From: CAYUEN01 sp964443745
GTDB lineage: Bacteria > Campylobacterota > Campylobacteria > Campylobacterales > QNZT01
Assembly (NCBI GenBank): GCA_964443745.1
Contig: CAYUEN010000011.1
Span: 1-52,109, forward strand
Length of the DNA: 52,109 bases
Direction: 5' to 3'
Of the stretch, positions 40,835-48,985 are shown one piece after another (position 1 is the stretch's first letter; every line of letters begins with the position of its first letter). The notes beneath the pieces were generated by a model that saw only the letters and a list, made by a program, of their open reading frames with translations, made no database searches and was not told the DNA's origin. The position numbers and the translations under genes were made by a program.

Positions 40835-42819
40835 ACGTGATGGGTCTCTCTTCTCTCTTTGATACCGCTGAGTCTCAACAGCGCCTCGCTTCGGGGTTCG
40901 CGTCCGCTGAACGCCAGAAAGCTCTCCATCGCCGAACGGCTGCCGCCTTTGGCGAGAATCTCTTCGTAATAGCTTCTGGAGAGATTTTCACTGAAGATGC
41001 CTTCGTCCACGAACTGGAAAAAGGCGTCGGCACTGAGCACTTCCGCCCATTTGTAGCTATAATAACCCGCCGCATATCCCCCCGCGAAAATATGGCCGAA
41101 TCCCCACTGAAACCGGTTGTAGCGGGGCGGTTTGAGTACCGCAACCTCCTCTCTGGTACGATCGAGAATGCGCTGCACCTCCGAGGCGCTATAGCGTCCC
41201 ATATGGATACGCATATCGAAAAGTGCGAATTCGAGCTGTCTGAGCATTCCCATCGCCGACTGGAAATTTTTGGCGTTTTTGAGCTTCTCGACCATCTCTT
41301 TAGGAATCGGTTCGCCGGTTTCGTAATGTTTCGCGAAAGCGCCGAGGACCTCGTATTCGTAGGCGAAATTTTCGAGAAACTGACTCGGAAACTCCACGGC
41401 ATCCCACTCCACTCCATGAATACCGCTTACAAACGGCTCCTCCACTTCACTGAGCAGATGATGAAGCGCGTGCCCCATCTCATGAAAGAGTGTCACCACA
41501 TCGTCCGGACGCAATAGACTCGGTTGATTCTCGGAGGCAGCGGAAAAGTTGGCGACGATGAAAGCGATCGGGAGAATCCGCTCCCCCTCTTCGCCCAAAT
41601 GGTGTGTGACCCAGTCGTTCATCCACGCTCCGCCGCGTTTTCCTTCGCGTGTCTCCAGATCCAGATAGAGTCTCGCCAAAATCCGATCTCCTCTGAAAAG
41701 ATCGTAGGCTGTCGCACTCTCGTGCCAAAGAGGAGTCCGCACCCTTTCGAAAGAGACGCCAAGAAGTTTGTGCACGAAGTCGAAAAGCCCTTCCACCGTC
41801 CGCTCCTTCTCGAAATAGGGCATATAAGCCTCATCTGCCACGTCGAGCGTCGCGATTTTCAGTTTTTCCGACCAATACGCCAGATCCCACGCCTCCAAAG
41901 AGCCTTGAAACCCTTGCGATGCGGCGAATTTTCGCAACGTCTCCAGCTCCCTTTCGGCCTGCGGGCGGCTCTTTCTCGCCAGATTCTCTAAAAAATCGAT
42001 AACCGCTTCGGGCGTTTCGGCCATCTTCGTCTCCAGACTCAATGCCGCATAATTGGGAAATCCCAACAACTTCGCCTCTTCGTCTCTGAGCGAAAGGATC
42101 TTTTCGATCAGCGTCTCGTTTTCGGGTGCGCGTGTCGTGTAGGCGCGATAGAGCCTCTCTTTGCGTTCACGGTCGCCGCTGTAGGTCATAAAGGCGATAT
42201 AACTGGGCTGGTGCAGTGTGAAACGGTATAAAATCTCCCCCTCTTTTTCGATCCTAGCCGCCTCTTTGGCGAATTTCGGAAGCTCCGAAATCTCCTTCTC
42301 CTCCAAAATCATCTCCCACGCATCCGTCGCTTTCATCAGATTTTGCGCGAAAGCGGTCGTCGCTTCGCTGAGCGCAAGACGAATTTGCGCCAATCGCTCC
42401 TTCTGTTTTTCCGGAAGCGCCACACCGCTGAGTTCGAACGACTGAAGCAGATCTTTCAACACCTTTTTTCGAGGCGCAGAGAGTCTCTCCCGCTCTTTGC
42501 GGTCAATCTCTCCGAAGGCTTCGTAGAGTTCTTTGTTCTGTCCCAGCTTCGTATGGTATTGTGTCAATTTGGGAAGAAGCTCATTGTAGACCGCCTCCGT
42601 TTCGGGAGTGTTGCAGACGTAATTGAGGTGGGAGACGGGCGTGAAGAGATAATCCAGCTTTTCCGAAAGCAGTTGATAGGGCCTGACGAAATTTTCGTAA
42701 GTTTTGTTCTTCATCTTCAAGAGTTCCTCGACTCTTCTTTCGTTCTCCTCTATCTGGGAGAGTACCGCCGCTTTGGCCTCCGGCAGATTTTGTTCGGTGA
42801 GTGTAAAGGGTCTGAACAT
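40831..42819 (-). CDS. M3 family oligopeptidase (oligopeptidase A-like zinc metallopeptidase)
   Basis: Cytosolic zinc peptidase that degrades short peptides, including cleaved signal peptides in OpdA/PrlC homologues. About 662 residues. The active site is FHEMGHALHH (HEMGH at about 446–450) with the downstream GVEWDAVEFPSQFLENF block that supplies the third zinc ligand. The start is chosen at the second of two close ATGs (42819) because CAAGG lies six or seven bases before it; 42825 is too close to the site. A TATAAT on the minus strand at 42849–42844 is a clean −10. Followed by the coupled lipoprotein nuclease. Confidence 0.93.
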   Translation of the reverse strand: MFRPFTLTEQNLPEAKAAVLSQIEENERRVEELLKMKNKTYENFVRPYQLLSEKLDYLFTPVSHLNYVCNTPETEAVYNELLPKLTQYHTKLGQNKELYEAFGEIDRKERERLSAPRKKVLKDLLQSFELSGVALPEKQKERLAQIRLALSEATTAFAQNLMKATDAWEMILEEKEISELPKFAKEAARIEKEGEILYRFTLHQPSYIAFMTYSGDRERKERLYRAYTTRAPENETLIEKILSLRDEEAKLLGFPNYAALSLETKMAETPEAVIDFLENLARKSRPQAERELETLRKFAASQGFQGSLEAWDLAYWSEKLKIATLDVADEAYMPYFEKERTVEGLFDFVHKLLGVSFERVRTPLWHESATAYDLFRGDRILARLYLDLETREGKRGGAWMNDWVTHHLGEEGERILPIAFIVANFSAASENQPSLLRPDDVVTLFHEMGHALHHLLSEVEEPFVSGIHGVEWDAVEFPSQFLENFAYEYEVLGAFAKHYETGEPIPKEMVEKLKNAKNFQSAMGMLRQLEFALFDMRIHMGRYSASEVQRILDRTREEVAVLKPPRYNRFQWGFGHIFAGGYAAGYYSYKWAEVLSADAFFQFVDEGIFSENLSRSYYEEILAKGGSRSAMESFLAFSGREPRSEALLRLSGIKERRETHHV

Positions 42820-42930
42820 ATCCATCCTTGCATTGTTTTGGATATTATACCAAAAACGTCTCACCACTCCCGCTTTCAACTCTTTTTCACAAAGAGTCGA
42901 TATACTCCCCGGAAAAAACAGATACAAAAG
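42820..42930. promoter_or_regulatory. Divergent promoter region between M3 peptidase and DUF218 gene
   Basis: TATAAT on the minus strand (42849–42844) faces the peptidase; TATACT on the plus strand (42901–42906) faces the DUF218 gene. Both are about 25 bases from their start codons. Confidence 0.5.
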
Positions 42931-43641
42931 ATGCCAAACAGAAAACCGATGCTTTCACTCTCCATACTCGTCGCGATCGCCACCCTTTCATTTGTGTTGT
43001 TTTTCAATCTCGGCCGCTATCTGGATATAACCACCGAACCCAAAAAGGCGGATATCATCGTCTCTCTCGGCGGTGCCTCGGGAAACCGTCTTGCCAGAGC
43101 GATCGAACTTTACAAGCGGGGATATAGCCGATCGGGTATATTGATCTATACGGGCAAACCCTATTTTGATCGAAACAAACGAGACAAACGCACTTTTCTT
43201 CTATCTAAAGGACTCCATCCCGCACAATTTCTTCACATTTCGAACAAAGAATGCCACAATACGATGGAAGAACTCTTCATGATCAGGGACTTCTTGCTCC
43301 AAAACAATCTCAAGAGTGTCCTTTTCATCACCCACCCTTTCCATTCAAGACGCATCTCACTCCTCGCGGAGTGGATAGCCGGATACCAAAAGGCGGGCCT
43401 CTCCTGGCAAGTGAGTTCCTTTCCCCTCTCTTGGTGGAATCGACGCCACTACTATCGCAATCCGATAGCCCGCAAGGCAGCTTTCAAGGAGATGATCAAA
43501 CAACCCTACAACCTCCTCAAATACTCCCCTTTGACAATACGCTACACCCAATATGCGAAAAAGCGAAACGACGGGAGGTGGGAACGAAGCCTGCAGCGCA
43601 TTTCCAAAGCTTTTACACAACGAAAATTATCGCGAAAGTGA
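42931..43641 (+). CDS. DUF218 (YdcF/ElyC-like) membrane-anchored protein
   Basis: Protein of 236 residues with one N-terminal membrane helix (about 7–27) and a DUF218 domain. Signature segments are KADIIVSLGGASGNRLARAIELYKRGYS, NTMEELFMIRDFL and ITHPFHSRRISLLAEW, which match the LGGG...R, SREEA and DPYHMRR positions of the family in weakened form. The domain lies on the periplasmic side if the helix is a signal anchor. Family members (SanA, ElyC, YdcF) affect envelope integrity and lipid-carrier metabolism; the reaction is unknown. The long in-frame extension upstream to 42343 is antisense to the peptidase gene and is not used. Confidence 0.82.
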   Translation: MPNRKPMLSLSILVAIATLSFVLFFNLGRYLDITTEPKKADIIVSLGGASGNRLARAIELYKRGYSRSGILIYTGKPYFDRNKRDKRTFLLSKGLHPAQFLHISNKECHNTMEELFMIRDFLLQNNLKSVLFITHPFHSRRISLLAEWIAGYQKAGLSWQVSSFPLSWWNRRHYYRNPIARKAAFKEMIKQPYNLLKYSPLTIRYTQYAKKRNDGRWERSLQRISKAFTQRKLSRK

Positions 43642-43699
43642 GCCGTTTTCAAGCTCTTTTCGAGTATACTACTCCTATCGATTCCGATAAGGTAGACTT
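43642..43699 (+). promoter_or_regulatory. Promoter of the Aas-like gene
   Basis: TATACT at 43665–43670 is a good −10, about 30 bases before the ATG; AAGG at 43689–43692 is the ribosome binding site. Confidence 0.45.
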
Positions 43700-46600
43700 A
43701 TGCTGAAAGCGTTTTTGGAAACCAGAGGCATCCCCGCCTATCTGCTTGCGATCTTTTTCAACGCCATCGTCGATCTGGGCGACAAGATTCTGTTGCAAAA
43801 CGCGATTTTCAAAATTTACGACGGCCCCCGCCAGATCGTACTCACCGCCCTCGTGAACGCATTGATTCTGCTGCCTTACGTGATGCTATTTACGCCCGCG
43901 GGTTACCTGAGCGATCGTTTCGCCAAAAACCGTGTACTCTATCTCTCCTCCAAAGCGGCCTTTTTCATCGTTGCCGCCATTCTTGTCATCTTCTATCTGG
44001 GATATTTCGAACTAGCTCTCTTTTTCACCTTTTTGCTCGCGGCTCAAAGCGCGATCTTCTCTCCCGCCAAATACGGCTTGATACGAGAACTCTTCGGCAA
44101 AGAGCATCTTACGGAGGGTAACGGGATCGTCCAGGCGATCACGATCCTCGCCATTCTTCTGGCATCGCTGCTCTTTTCGCTCCTTTTCGAACGGATGGTC
44201 ACGGGCACCGAATCGACCACCGGAGAGATCATGCGCAATATCTGGCCGATCGTTTTGATTCTGGTGCTCCTTTCCATACTGCAGATCTATCTGACCAAAC
44301 GGATCCCTCCGACCGTAAAAGGAGACGAACGGCTGAAACTCGATTGGAAAAAGTATCTGCGAATGGGTTATCTCAAAGAGAATCTCTCCCTCGCCTTCTC
44401 CAATCGCGTCATCGCCGAAAGCATTCTCGGGCTCGCTCTCTTTTTCGGAATCTCCCAAGTACTGTTGGCGATCTTCGGCGTACATCTCGAAGAGACGACC
44501 GGAGAGACAAACACGGCGATCGCGCAAGCGATTATGGCGCTGGCGGGAGTGGGAATCGCCATCGGAGCGATACTGACGGCAAGACTTTCACGCAACTATA
44601 TCGAAACGGGCCTTCTGCCGATCGGAAGCCTCGGCATCGCATTGACGATTCTGGCCATCAGCCGCAGCCATACGACATGGCTGCTTGGTGTGGAGTTTTT
44701 GCTTTTCGGGATTTTCGGCGGTTTTTTGATCGTCATTCTCTACGCACTGATCCAATACCGTGCCAAAGAGCATGAACTCGGCCGTATCATGGCCGCCACC
44801 AATTTCGTGCAAAACCTCACGATGCTTCTTTTTCTGGGTATCACGATCTACGCCGCTTTACATCAAATCGGAACGCGGCCGCTCTTTCTGACACTTCTGA
44901 TCGTCGCCCTTATCGCCTCGCTCTACACACTGCTGACACTTCCTCAGTTTCTGTTGCGGCTGATTTTCAAAATCGTCGCATCGTTTCGATATCGGCTGAG
45001 TATCCACCGCGTCGAAAACTTTCCCAAAGACGGAGGCGCCCTGCTGCTGGGCAACCACGTCAGTTGGATCGACTGGATGGTTCTTTCGATCGCCTCTCCC
45101 AGACGGGTCAGTTTCGTAATGGAGAGGGAGATCTACAACCGCTGGTATCTCAAACCCTTCATGCGATTTTACGGAGTGATCCCGATCTCCGCCAAGGCGA
45201 GCAAAGACGCTTTCAGACAGATGGGTGAAAAGTTGAAAGAGGGTAAAATCGTCGCTTTTTTCCCCGAGGGGGCGATCACCCGCAACGGCCATCTGGGAAA
45301 ATTCCACAAAGGGTTCGAAATCGTGGCGAAAGAGGCGAAAGTCCCGATCGTACCCTTCTATATCCGCGGACTCTGGGGAAGCCGCTTCTCCTATGCCGAA
45401 CACCGCCTCAAAACCAACGTCAGCAAACGTACCCGAGACGTGGCGGTCAGCTTCGGCACACCGATGCCATGTACCACCACCGCCCAAGAACTCAAGCAGC
45501 GCGTTTTCGAGCTACAGATCGAATCGTGGTCCAAATACGCCGATACACTCCCTCCTCTGCAGCACGCTTGGCTAAGGATGGCCAAACGACAAGGCAACGC
45601 ACTCGCCGTCGCCGATGCGACCGGTACCAAGATGGGAAGCCAGAAACTCGCCGCGGTAGTTCTCGCCTTTTCGCGAGAGATCGAGGCGGTGAGCGCTTCA
45701 CAACGCTATGTCGGCATCGTGATGCCTCCGAGTGTGGGCGGTACGATCGTCAATCTCGCCGTCCTCGCCCGCTCCAAAACGGTCGTCAATCTCAACTACA
45801 CCGCCTCATATGAAGCGCTCGCGTATGCGATCGAATTGGCCGAAATCGAAACGATCTTCACATCCAGACGCTTTCTTTCCAGATTAAAAGAGAAAGGGAT
45901 CGACATCCAACCCGTTTTGAACAACTCCAAAACGATCTATCTGGAAGATCTGAAATCCCAGATCAAAAAGAGCCGTATACTTCTGTGGTGGGTCGCAATC
46001 AAGGTGTTGCCGTGGCCGCTATTGAAAAGACTCGCTCTGCGGTCCGCGAAAATCGACGATACCGCCGCGATCCTCTTCAGCAGCGGCAGCGAGGGAATCC
46101 CCAAGGGTATCGAGCTCAGCCACAAAAATTTCATGGCCAACATCAAACAGTTCGCGAACTTGATGAATTTCAGGGACGATGACGTGATTATGTCGACGCT
46201 ACCGACATTCCACTCCTTCGGCCTCACCGTCTCCACACTCGCTCCTTTGATAGAGGGAATTCCGTTCGTATGCCAACCCGATCCCACCGACGCGGAAAGC
46301 GTAGGCAAACTCACCGCCCTCTATCGCGGCACGATGCTTTTTGGAACTTCCACCTTCTTCCGTATCTATACCAAAAGTCGCAAACTCCATCCGCTGATGT
46401 TCGAATCGCTTCGGTTCATCGCGGCGGGAGCGGAAAAACTCTCCGAAGAGGTCCGCCGCCAATTCGTGCAGAAATTCAACAAGGAGATACGGGAGGGATA
46501 CGGCACGACGGAGACCTCCCCCGCCGTTAGTTGCAATATTCCAGACGTCTTAGTGCCGCGCTACTGGCATCTGCAGATCGGCACGAAAATCGGCTCGGTC

Positions 46601-47152
46601 GGTATGCCGCTGCCAGGAACGATGTGCAAGATCGTCGATCCCGAAAGCTACGAGGAGCTCCCGATCGGCGAAGCCGGTATGATCATCATCGGGGGGGCGC
46701 AGGTGATGAAGGGGTATCTTAAAAACCCCAAAAAGAGCGCGGAGGCGATTTTGCACAAGTGGGGAACGAGATGGTATATCACCGGAGACAAAGGGCGACT
46801 TGATGAAGACGGCTTTTTGTATATCGTGGACAGATATTCGCGATTCGCGAAGATAGGAGGGGAGATGATCTCCCTCACCGCCGTGGAAGAGCAGATCGCC
46901 AAATATATTCCCGAAGAGGTCGAAATCATCGCGACCAACATTCCCGATTCGAAAAAGGGAGAGCGAATCGTACTGCTCTATCGGGGAGAGATCGAGGAGC
47001 AAGTGCTGATAGAGACGATCAAAAAGGCACCGATCCATCCGCTGATGCTACCGGGATCTTACTATAGGGTCGAAGAGATGCCGCGTCTTGGTAGCGGAAA
47101 GACCGATATCAAAAAGGCGAGAAAAGTCGCTATCGAACGCGCCGCTTCCTAG
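43700..47152 (+). CDS. Aas-like MFS transporter–acyltransferase–acyl-ACP synthetase fusion
   Basis: Inner-membrane protein of 1150 residues with three domains. Residues 1–420 form an MFS transporter of the LplT lysophospholipid flippase type. Residues 430–620 form a PlsC acyltransferase with NHVSWID (NHx4D, about 450) and FPEGAITRNG (about 521). Residues 640–1150 form an AMP-binding acyl-ACP synthetase with LFSSGSEGIPKGIELSHKN (about 791), GYGTTETSPAVS (about 933) and GDKGRLDEDGFLYIVDR (about 1028). Together these import lysophospholipid and re-acylate it, work done by two proteins (LplT and Aas) in enterobacteria. The fused form is known in Campylobacterota. Converges on and overlaps the flavoprotein gene by 23 bases. 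Confidence 0.93.
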   Translation: MLKAFLETRGIPAYLLAIFFNAIVDLGDKILLQNAIFKIYDGPRQIVLTALVNALILLPYVMLFTPAGYLSDRFAKNRVLYLSSKAAFFIVAAILVIFYLGYFELALFFTFLLAAQSAIFSPAKYGLIRELFGKEHLTEGNGIVQAITILAILLASLLFSLLFERMVTGTESTTGEIMRNIWPIVLILVLLSILQIYLTKRIPPTVKGDERLKLDWKKYLRMGYLKENLSLAFSNRVIAESILGLALFFGISQVLLAIFGVHLEETTGETNTAIAQAIMALAGVGIAIGAILTARLSRNYIETGLLPIGSLGIALTILAISRSHTTWLLGVEFLLFGIFGGFLIVILYALIQYRAKEHELGRIMAATNFVQNLTMLLFLGITIYAALHQIGTRPLFLTLLIVALIASLYTLLTLPQFLLRLIFKIVASFRYRLSIHRVENFPKDGGALLLGNHVSWIDWMVLSIASPRRVSFVMEREIYNRWYLKPFMRFYGVIPISAKASKDAFRQMGEKLKEGKIVAFFPEGAITRNGHLGKFHKGFEIVAKEAKVPIVPFYIRGLWGSRFSYAEHRLKTNVSKRTRDVAVSFGTPMPCTTTAQELKQRVFELQIESWSKYADTLPPLQHAWLRMAKRQGNALAVADATGTKMGSQKLAAVVLAFSREIEAVSASQRYVGIVMPPSVGGTIVNLAVLARSKTVVNLNYTASYEALAYAIELAEIETIFTSRRFLSRLKEKGIDIQPVLNNSKTIYLEDLKSQIKKSRILLWWVAIKVLPWPLLKRLALRSAKIDDTAAILFSSGSEGIPKGIELSHKNFMANIKQFANLMNFRDDDVIMSTLPTFHSFGLTVSTLAPLIEGIPFVCQPDPTDAESVGKLTALYRGTMLFGTSTFFRIYTKSRKLHPLMFESLRFIAAGAEKLSEEVRRQFVQKFNKEIREGYGTTETSPAVSCNIPDVLVPRYWHLQIGTKIGSVGMPLPGTMCKIVDPESYEELPIGEAGMIIIGGAQVMKGYLKNPKKSAEAILHKWGTRWYITGDKGRLDEDGFLYIVDRYSRFAKIGGEMISLTAVEEQIAKYIPEEVEIIATNIPDSKKGERIVLLYRGEIEEQVLIETIKKAPIHPLMLPGSYYRVEEMPRLGSGKTDIKKARKVAIERAAS

Positions 47153-48335
47153 CACGGTTTCGATAGCCGGCATTCACCTTCAACTCCAAGCCGAGCCGAT
47201 AGCTTCGGGTGATCGCTTTTTTCAAAAGCCATGCCGCAAACCCCTCCACCCGAATCGTCTCGAAAAGAATTCCCACGGCGTAATTGCCTCCCAATGCGAT
47301 GAAAAGGCCGTCTATCGAAGCGTCGAAAGGCTCCGCGAAGCGTTCCGGCCGAACGATCCTGCCGGCGACATATGCCGCCGCTTTTTCCGCCATCTGCGCG
47401 GTTGGAGGCAGCAGATTCCCTTTCGCATCCCTCATCTGGGTACAATCGCCGATCGCATAGACGTTGGGATGGCCGGGAATGTTCAACCACTCGTCCACGA
47501 CCAGCTGACCGATGCGGTTTTTGGGCACTTCCATCGAAGCCACCAACTCCGTCGCCTCGATTCCGCCCGTGAAAATCATGAAGTCGTAGGGAATCGGCTC
47601 TTTGCTTTTGAGATGGATCGTCCGCTCCTCCACCGCATCGATGAACGTACCGGTGAGAATCGTGACACCCAACGCCTCGAGTCTTAGCCGTGACTTCTCG
47701 ATCAGATAGGGATGCAAACCGGGCAAAATCGTCTCGGCCGCATCTATGAGCGTGATCGTGATCCGTTTGGTATGGGTGCCTATCACCTTTTCGTAACGTT
47801 TGAGCGTATGGGCCATCTCCGCCGCGATCTCCACCCCGCTCAAGCCCGCTCCGCCGACCACGATATGCAAATCCCCCTGGCGATCGATCCGCTCTCCCGT
47901 CAACTTCTGGATGATCCGCTTCTCGAACGCCTGTCTGAGTCCGAAACTGCGACCGAGGCTTTTGACACCGTAGCTATGCTCGCGCAGTCCGCCGATGAAA
48001 GGAAAAAAATTGGTTCTCGAACCCGCCGCGACGATCAGCGTATCGTATCCGATCTTTTCTTTTTCTCCCACTACCTCGTTCGATCTAAAATCGACCGAGA
48101 CGATCCGATCGCGTATGAATTTGACACGAGAACCGAATCCCGCACACCAATGTTTCAGATCGAGCGCCACGTCGGCGATATCGAAACGGCCGGCGATATA
48201 GCCGTAACTCTCCGTCTGCATGAAGTGGTAGGGGTTTTTATCAATCAGCGTGATTTGCAAATCCGAAGACTTGACAAGATGCTCGATCGCCCGCAATCCT
48301 CCGTATCCTCCGCCTATAACGACCACATGCCTCAT
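47130..48335 (-). CDS. NAD(P)/FAD-dependent oxidoreductase (type II NADH dehydrogenase-like)
   Basis: Two-dinucleotide-binding flavoprotein of 401 residues: FAD site MRHVVVIGGGYGGLRAIEHL at the N-terminus, NAD(P) site HIVVGGAGLSGVEIAAEMA in the middle, and the ATG-like VYAIGDCTQMRDAKGNLLPPTAQMA segment toward the C-terminus. These fit NDH-2 and related membrane-peripheral quinone reductases; sulfide:quinone reductase is less likely because the paired redox Cys are not evident. The basic C-terminus (YRNRARKRRVR) may bind the membrane. The ATG at 48335 has AGGAG; the long upstream extension overlaps dgkA and is rejected. Eight bases after dgkA. Confidence 0.87.
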   Translation of the reverse strand: MRHVVVIGGGYGGLRAIEHLVKSSDLQITLIDKNPYHFMQTESYGYIAGRFDIADVALDLKHWCAGFGSRVKFIRDRIVSVDFRSNEVVGEKEKIGYDTLIVAAGSRTNFFPFIGGLREHSYGVKSLGRSFGLRQAFEKRIIQKLTGERIDRQGDLHIVVGGAGLSGVEIAAEMAHTLKRYEKVIGTHTKRITITLIDAAETILPGLHPYLIEKSRLRLEALGVTILTGTFIDAVEERTIHLKSKEPIPYDFMIFTGGIEATELVASMEVPKNRIGQLVVDEWLNIPGHPNVYAIGDCTQMRDAKGNLLPPTAQMAEKAAAYVAGRIVRPERFAEPFDASIDGLFIALGGNYAVGILFETIRVEGFAAWLLKKAITRSYRLGLELKVNAGYRNRARKRRVR

Positions 48336-48343
48336 TCTCTCTC

Positions 48344-48706
48344 CTACAAATAAGTGTGGACGAGTATCGCGATCCAGCATCCCAGATGCAACAATACCGC
48401 GAACAAAACCGCGGTCGCACCGATATCTTTCGCCGCTTTCGCGAGAGGATGAAACCGCTGCGTACAGAGATCGACGACGTTTTCGACCGCACTGTTGAGC
48501 AGCTCCGCGATCATAACGAGCACAAACGTTGCGATCAGGAGCAGTCGCTCCCAAAACTGCGGCACAAGCCACCATACGGCCGCTACGACGAAGGGAGCGA
48601 TAAAGAGTTCGATCTTGAAAGAGGTTTCGTTCGCAAAAGCGTGTTTGAATCCCGCAAGGGCGTAAGAGGCGTTTTTGAAGATGGAATAACCCGGTTTATT
48701 GTTCAT
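48344..48706 (-). CDS. dgkA: Diacylglycerol kinase
   Basis: Small integral-membrane kinase (120 residues, three helices) that recycles diacylglycerol to phosphatidic acid. The family signature AELLNSAVENVVD and the N-terminal FKHAFANETSFKIE with its conserved Glu are present. A TATAAT on the minus strand (48741–48736) lies about 30 bases upstream. Paired with the flavoprotein gene downstream and close to the Aas-like phospholipid repair gene. Confidence 0.95.
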   Translation of the reverse strand: MNNKPGYSIFKNASYALAGFKHAFANETSFKIELFIAPFVVAAVWWLVPQFWERLLLIATFVLVMIAELLNSAVENVVDLCTQRFHPLAKAAKDIGATAVLFAVLLHLGCWIAILVHTYL

Positions 48707-48985
48707 AATCAGCCTATACGAAATGTTCTGTTGACATTATATCGGCTGAAATTTAACTATTTTTATTCTCTTCCTCTATTCGTCTGAAGCTGATATAAAA
48801 ATATTCATTTCAAAATTGTTCAAATAATTTAACTTTGTGGATAGATTTTCGATTTTAAAGCCCTCTTAAACAAATTTTGTAAATATAACAGAACCTATTA
48901 AGAGTAACTTTAATATAATTGGGCTTGTTTAAAAATAAAAGTTAAAACCATTTTTTAGCACACTACAAGTCCAGGAGAGAAGTCC
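48707..48985. promoter_or_regulatory. AT-rich divergent intergenic region between dgkA and aminotransferase gene
   Basis: The longest gene-free stretch (279 bases) and far more AT-rich than its surroundings. −10 boxes: TATAAT minus strand 48741–48736 for dgkA, TATAAT plus strand 48914–48919 for the aminotransferase, giving the latter a leader of about 65 bases. An inverted repeat CTCTTAA (48863–48869) / TTAAGAG (48898–48904) lies just upstream of that −10. The ten-mer TCTTAAACAA here (48864–48873) also occurs in the glnD promoter (31856–31865). No ORF or structured RNA was recognised. Confidence 0.5.

Noticed and set aside
42343..42930. In-frame N-terminal extension of the DUF218 protein
   Set aside because: It is antisense to the M3 peptidase and precedes a promoter and a membrane helix that mark the real start at 42931.
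48336..48575. 80-residue N-terminal extension of the NDH-2-like protein
   Set aside because: The FAD-binding strand starts exactly at the ATG 48335, which has AGGAG; the extension is a shadow of dgkA.
48707..48985. A small RNA gene or tRNA in the AT-rich intergenic region
   Set aside because: No cloverleaf, no GC-rich stem and no terminator was seen; promoters and a dyad account for the structure.
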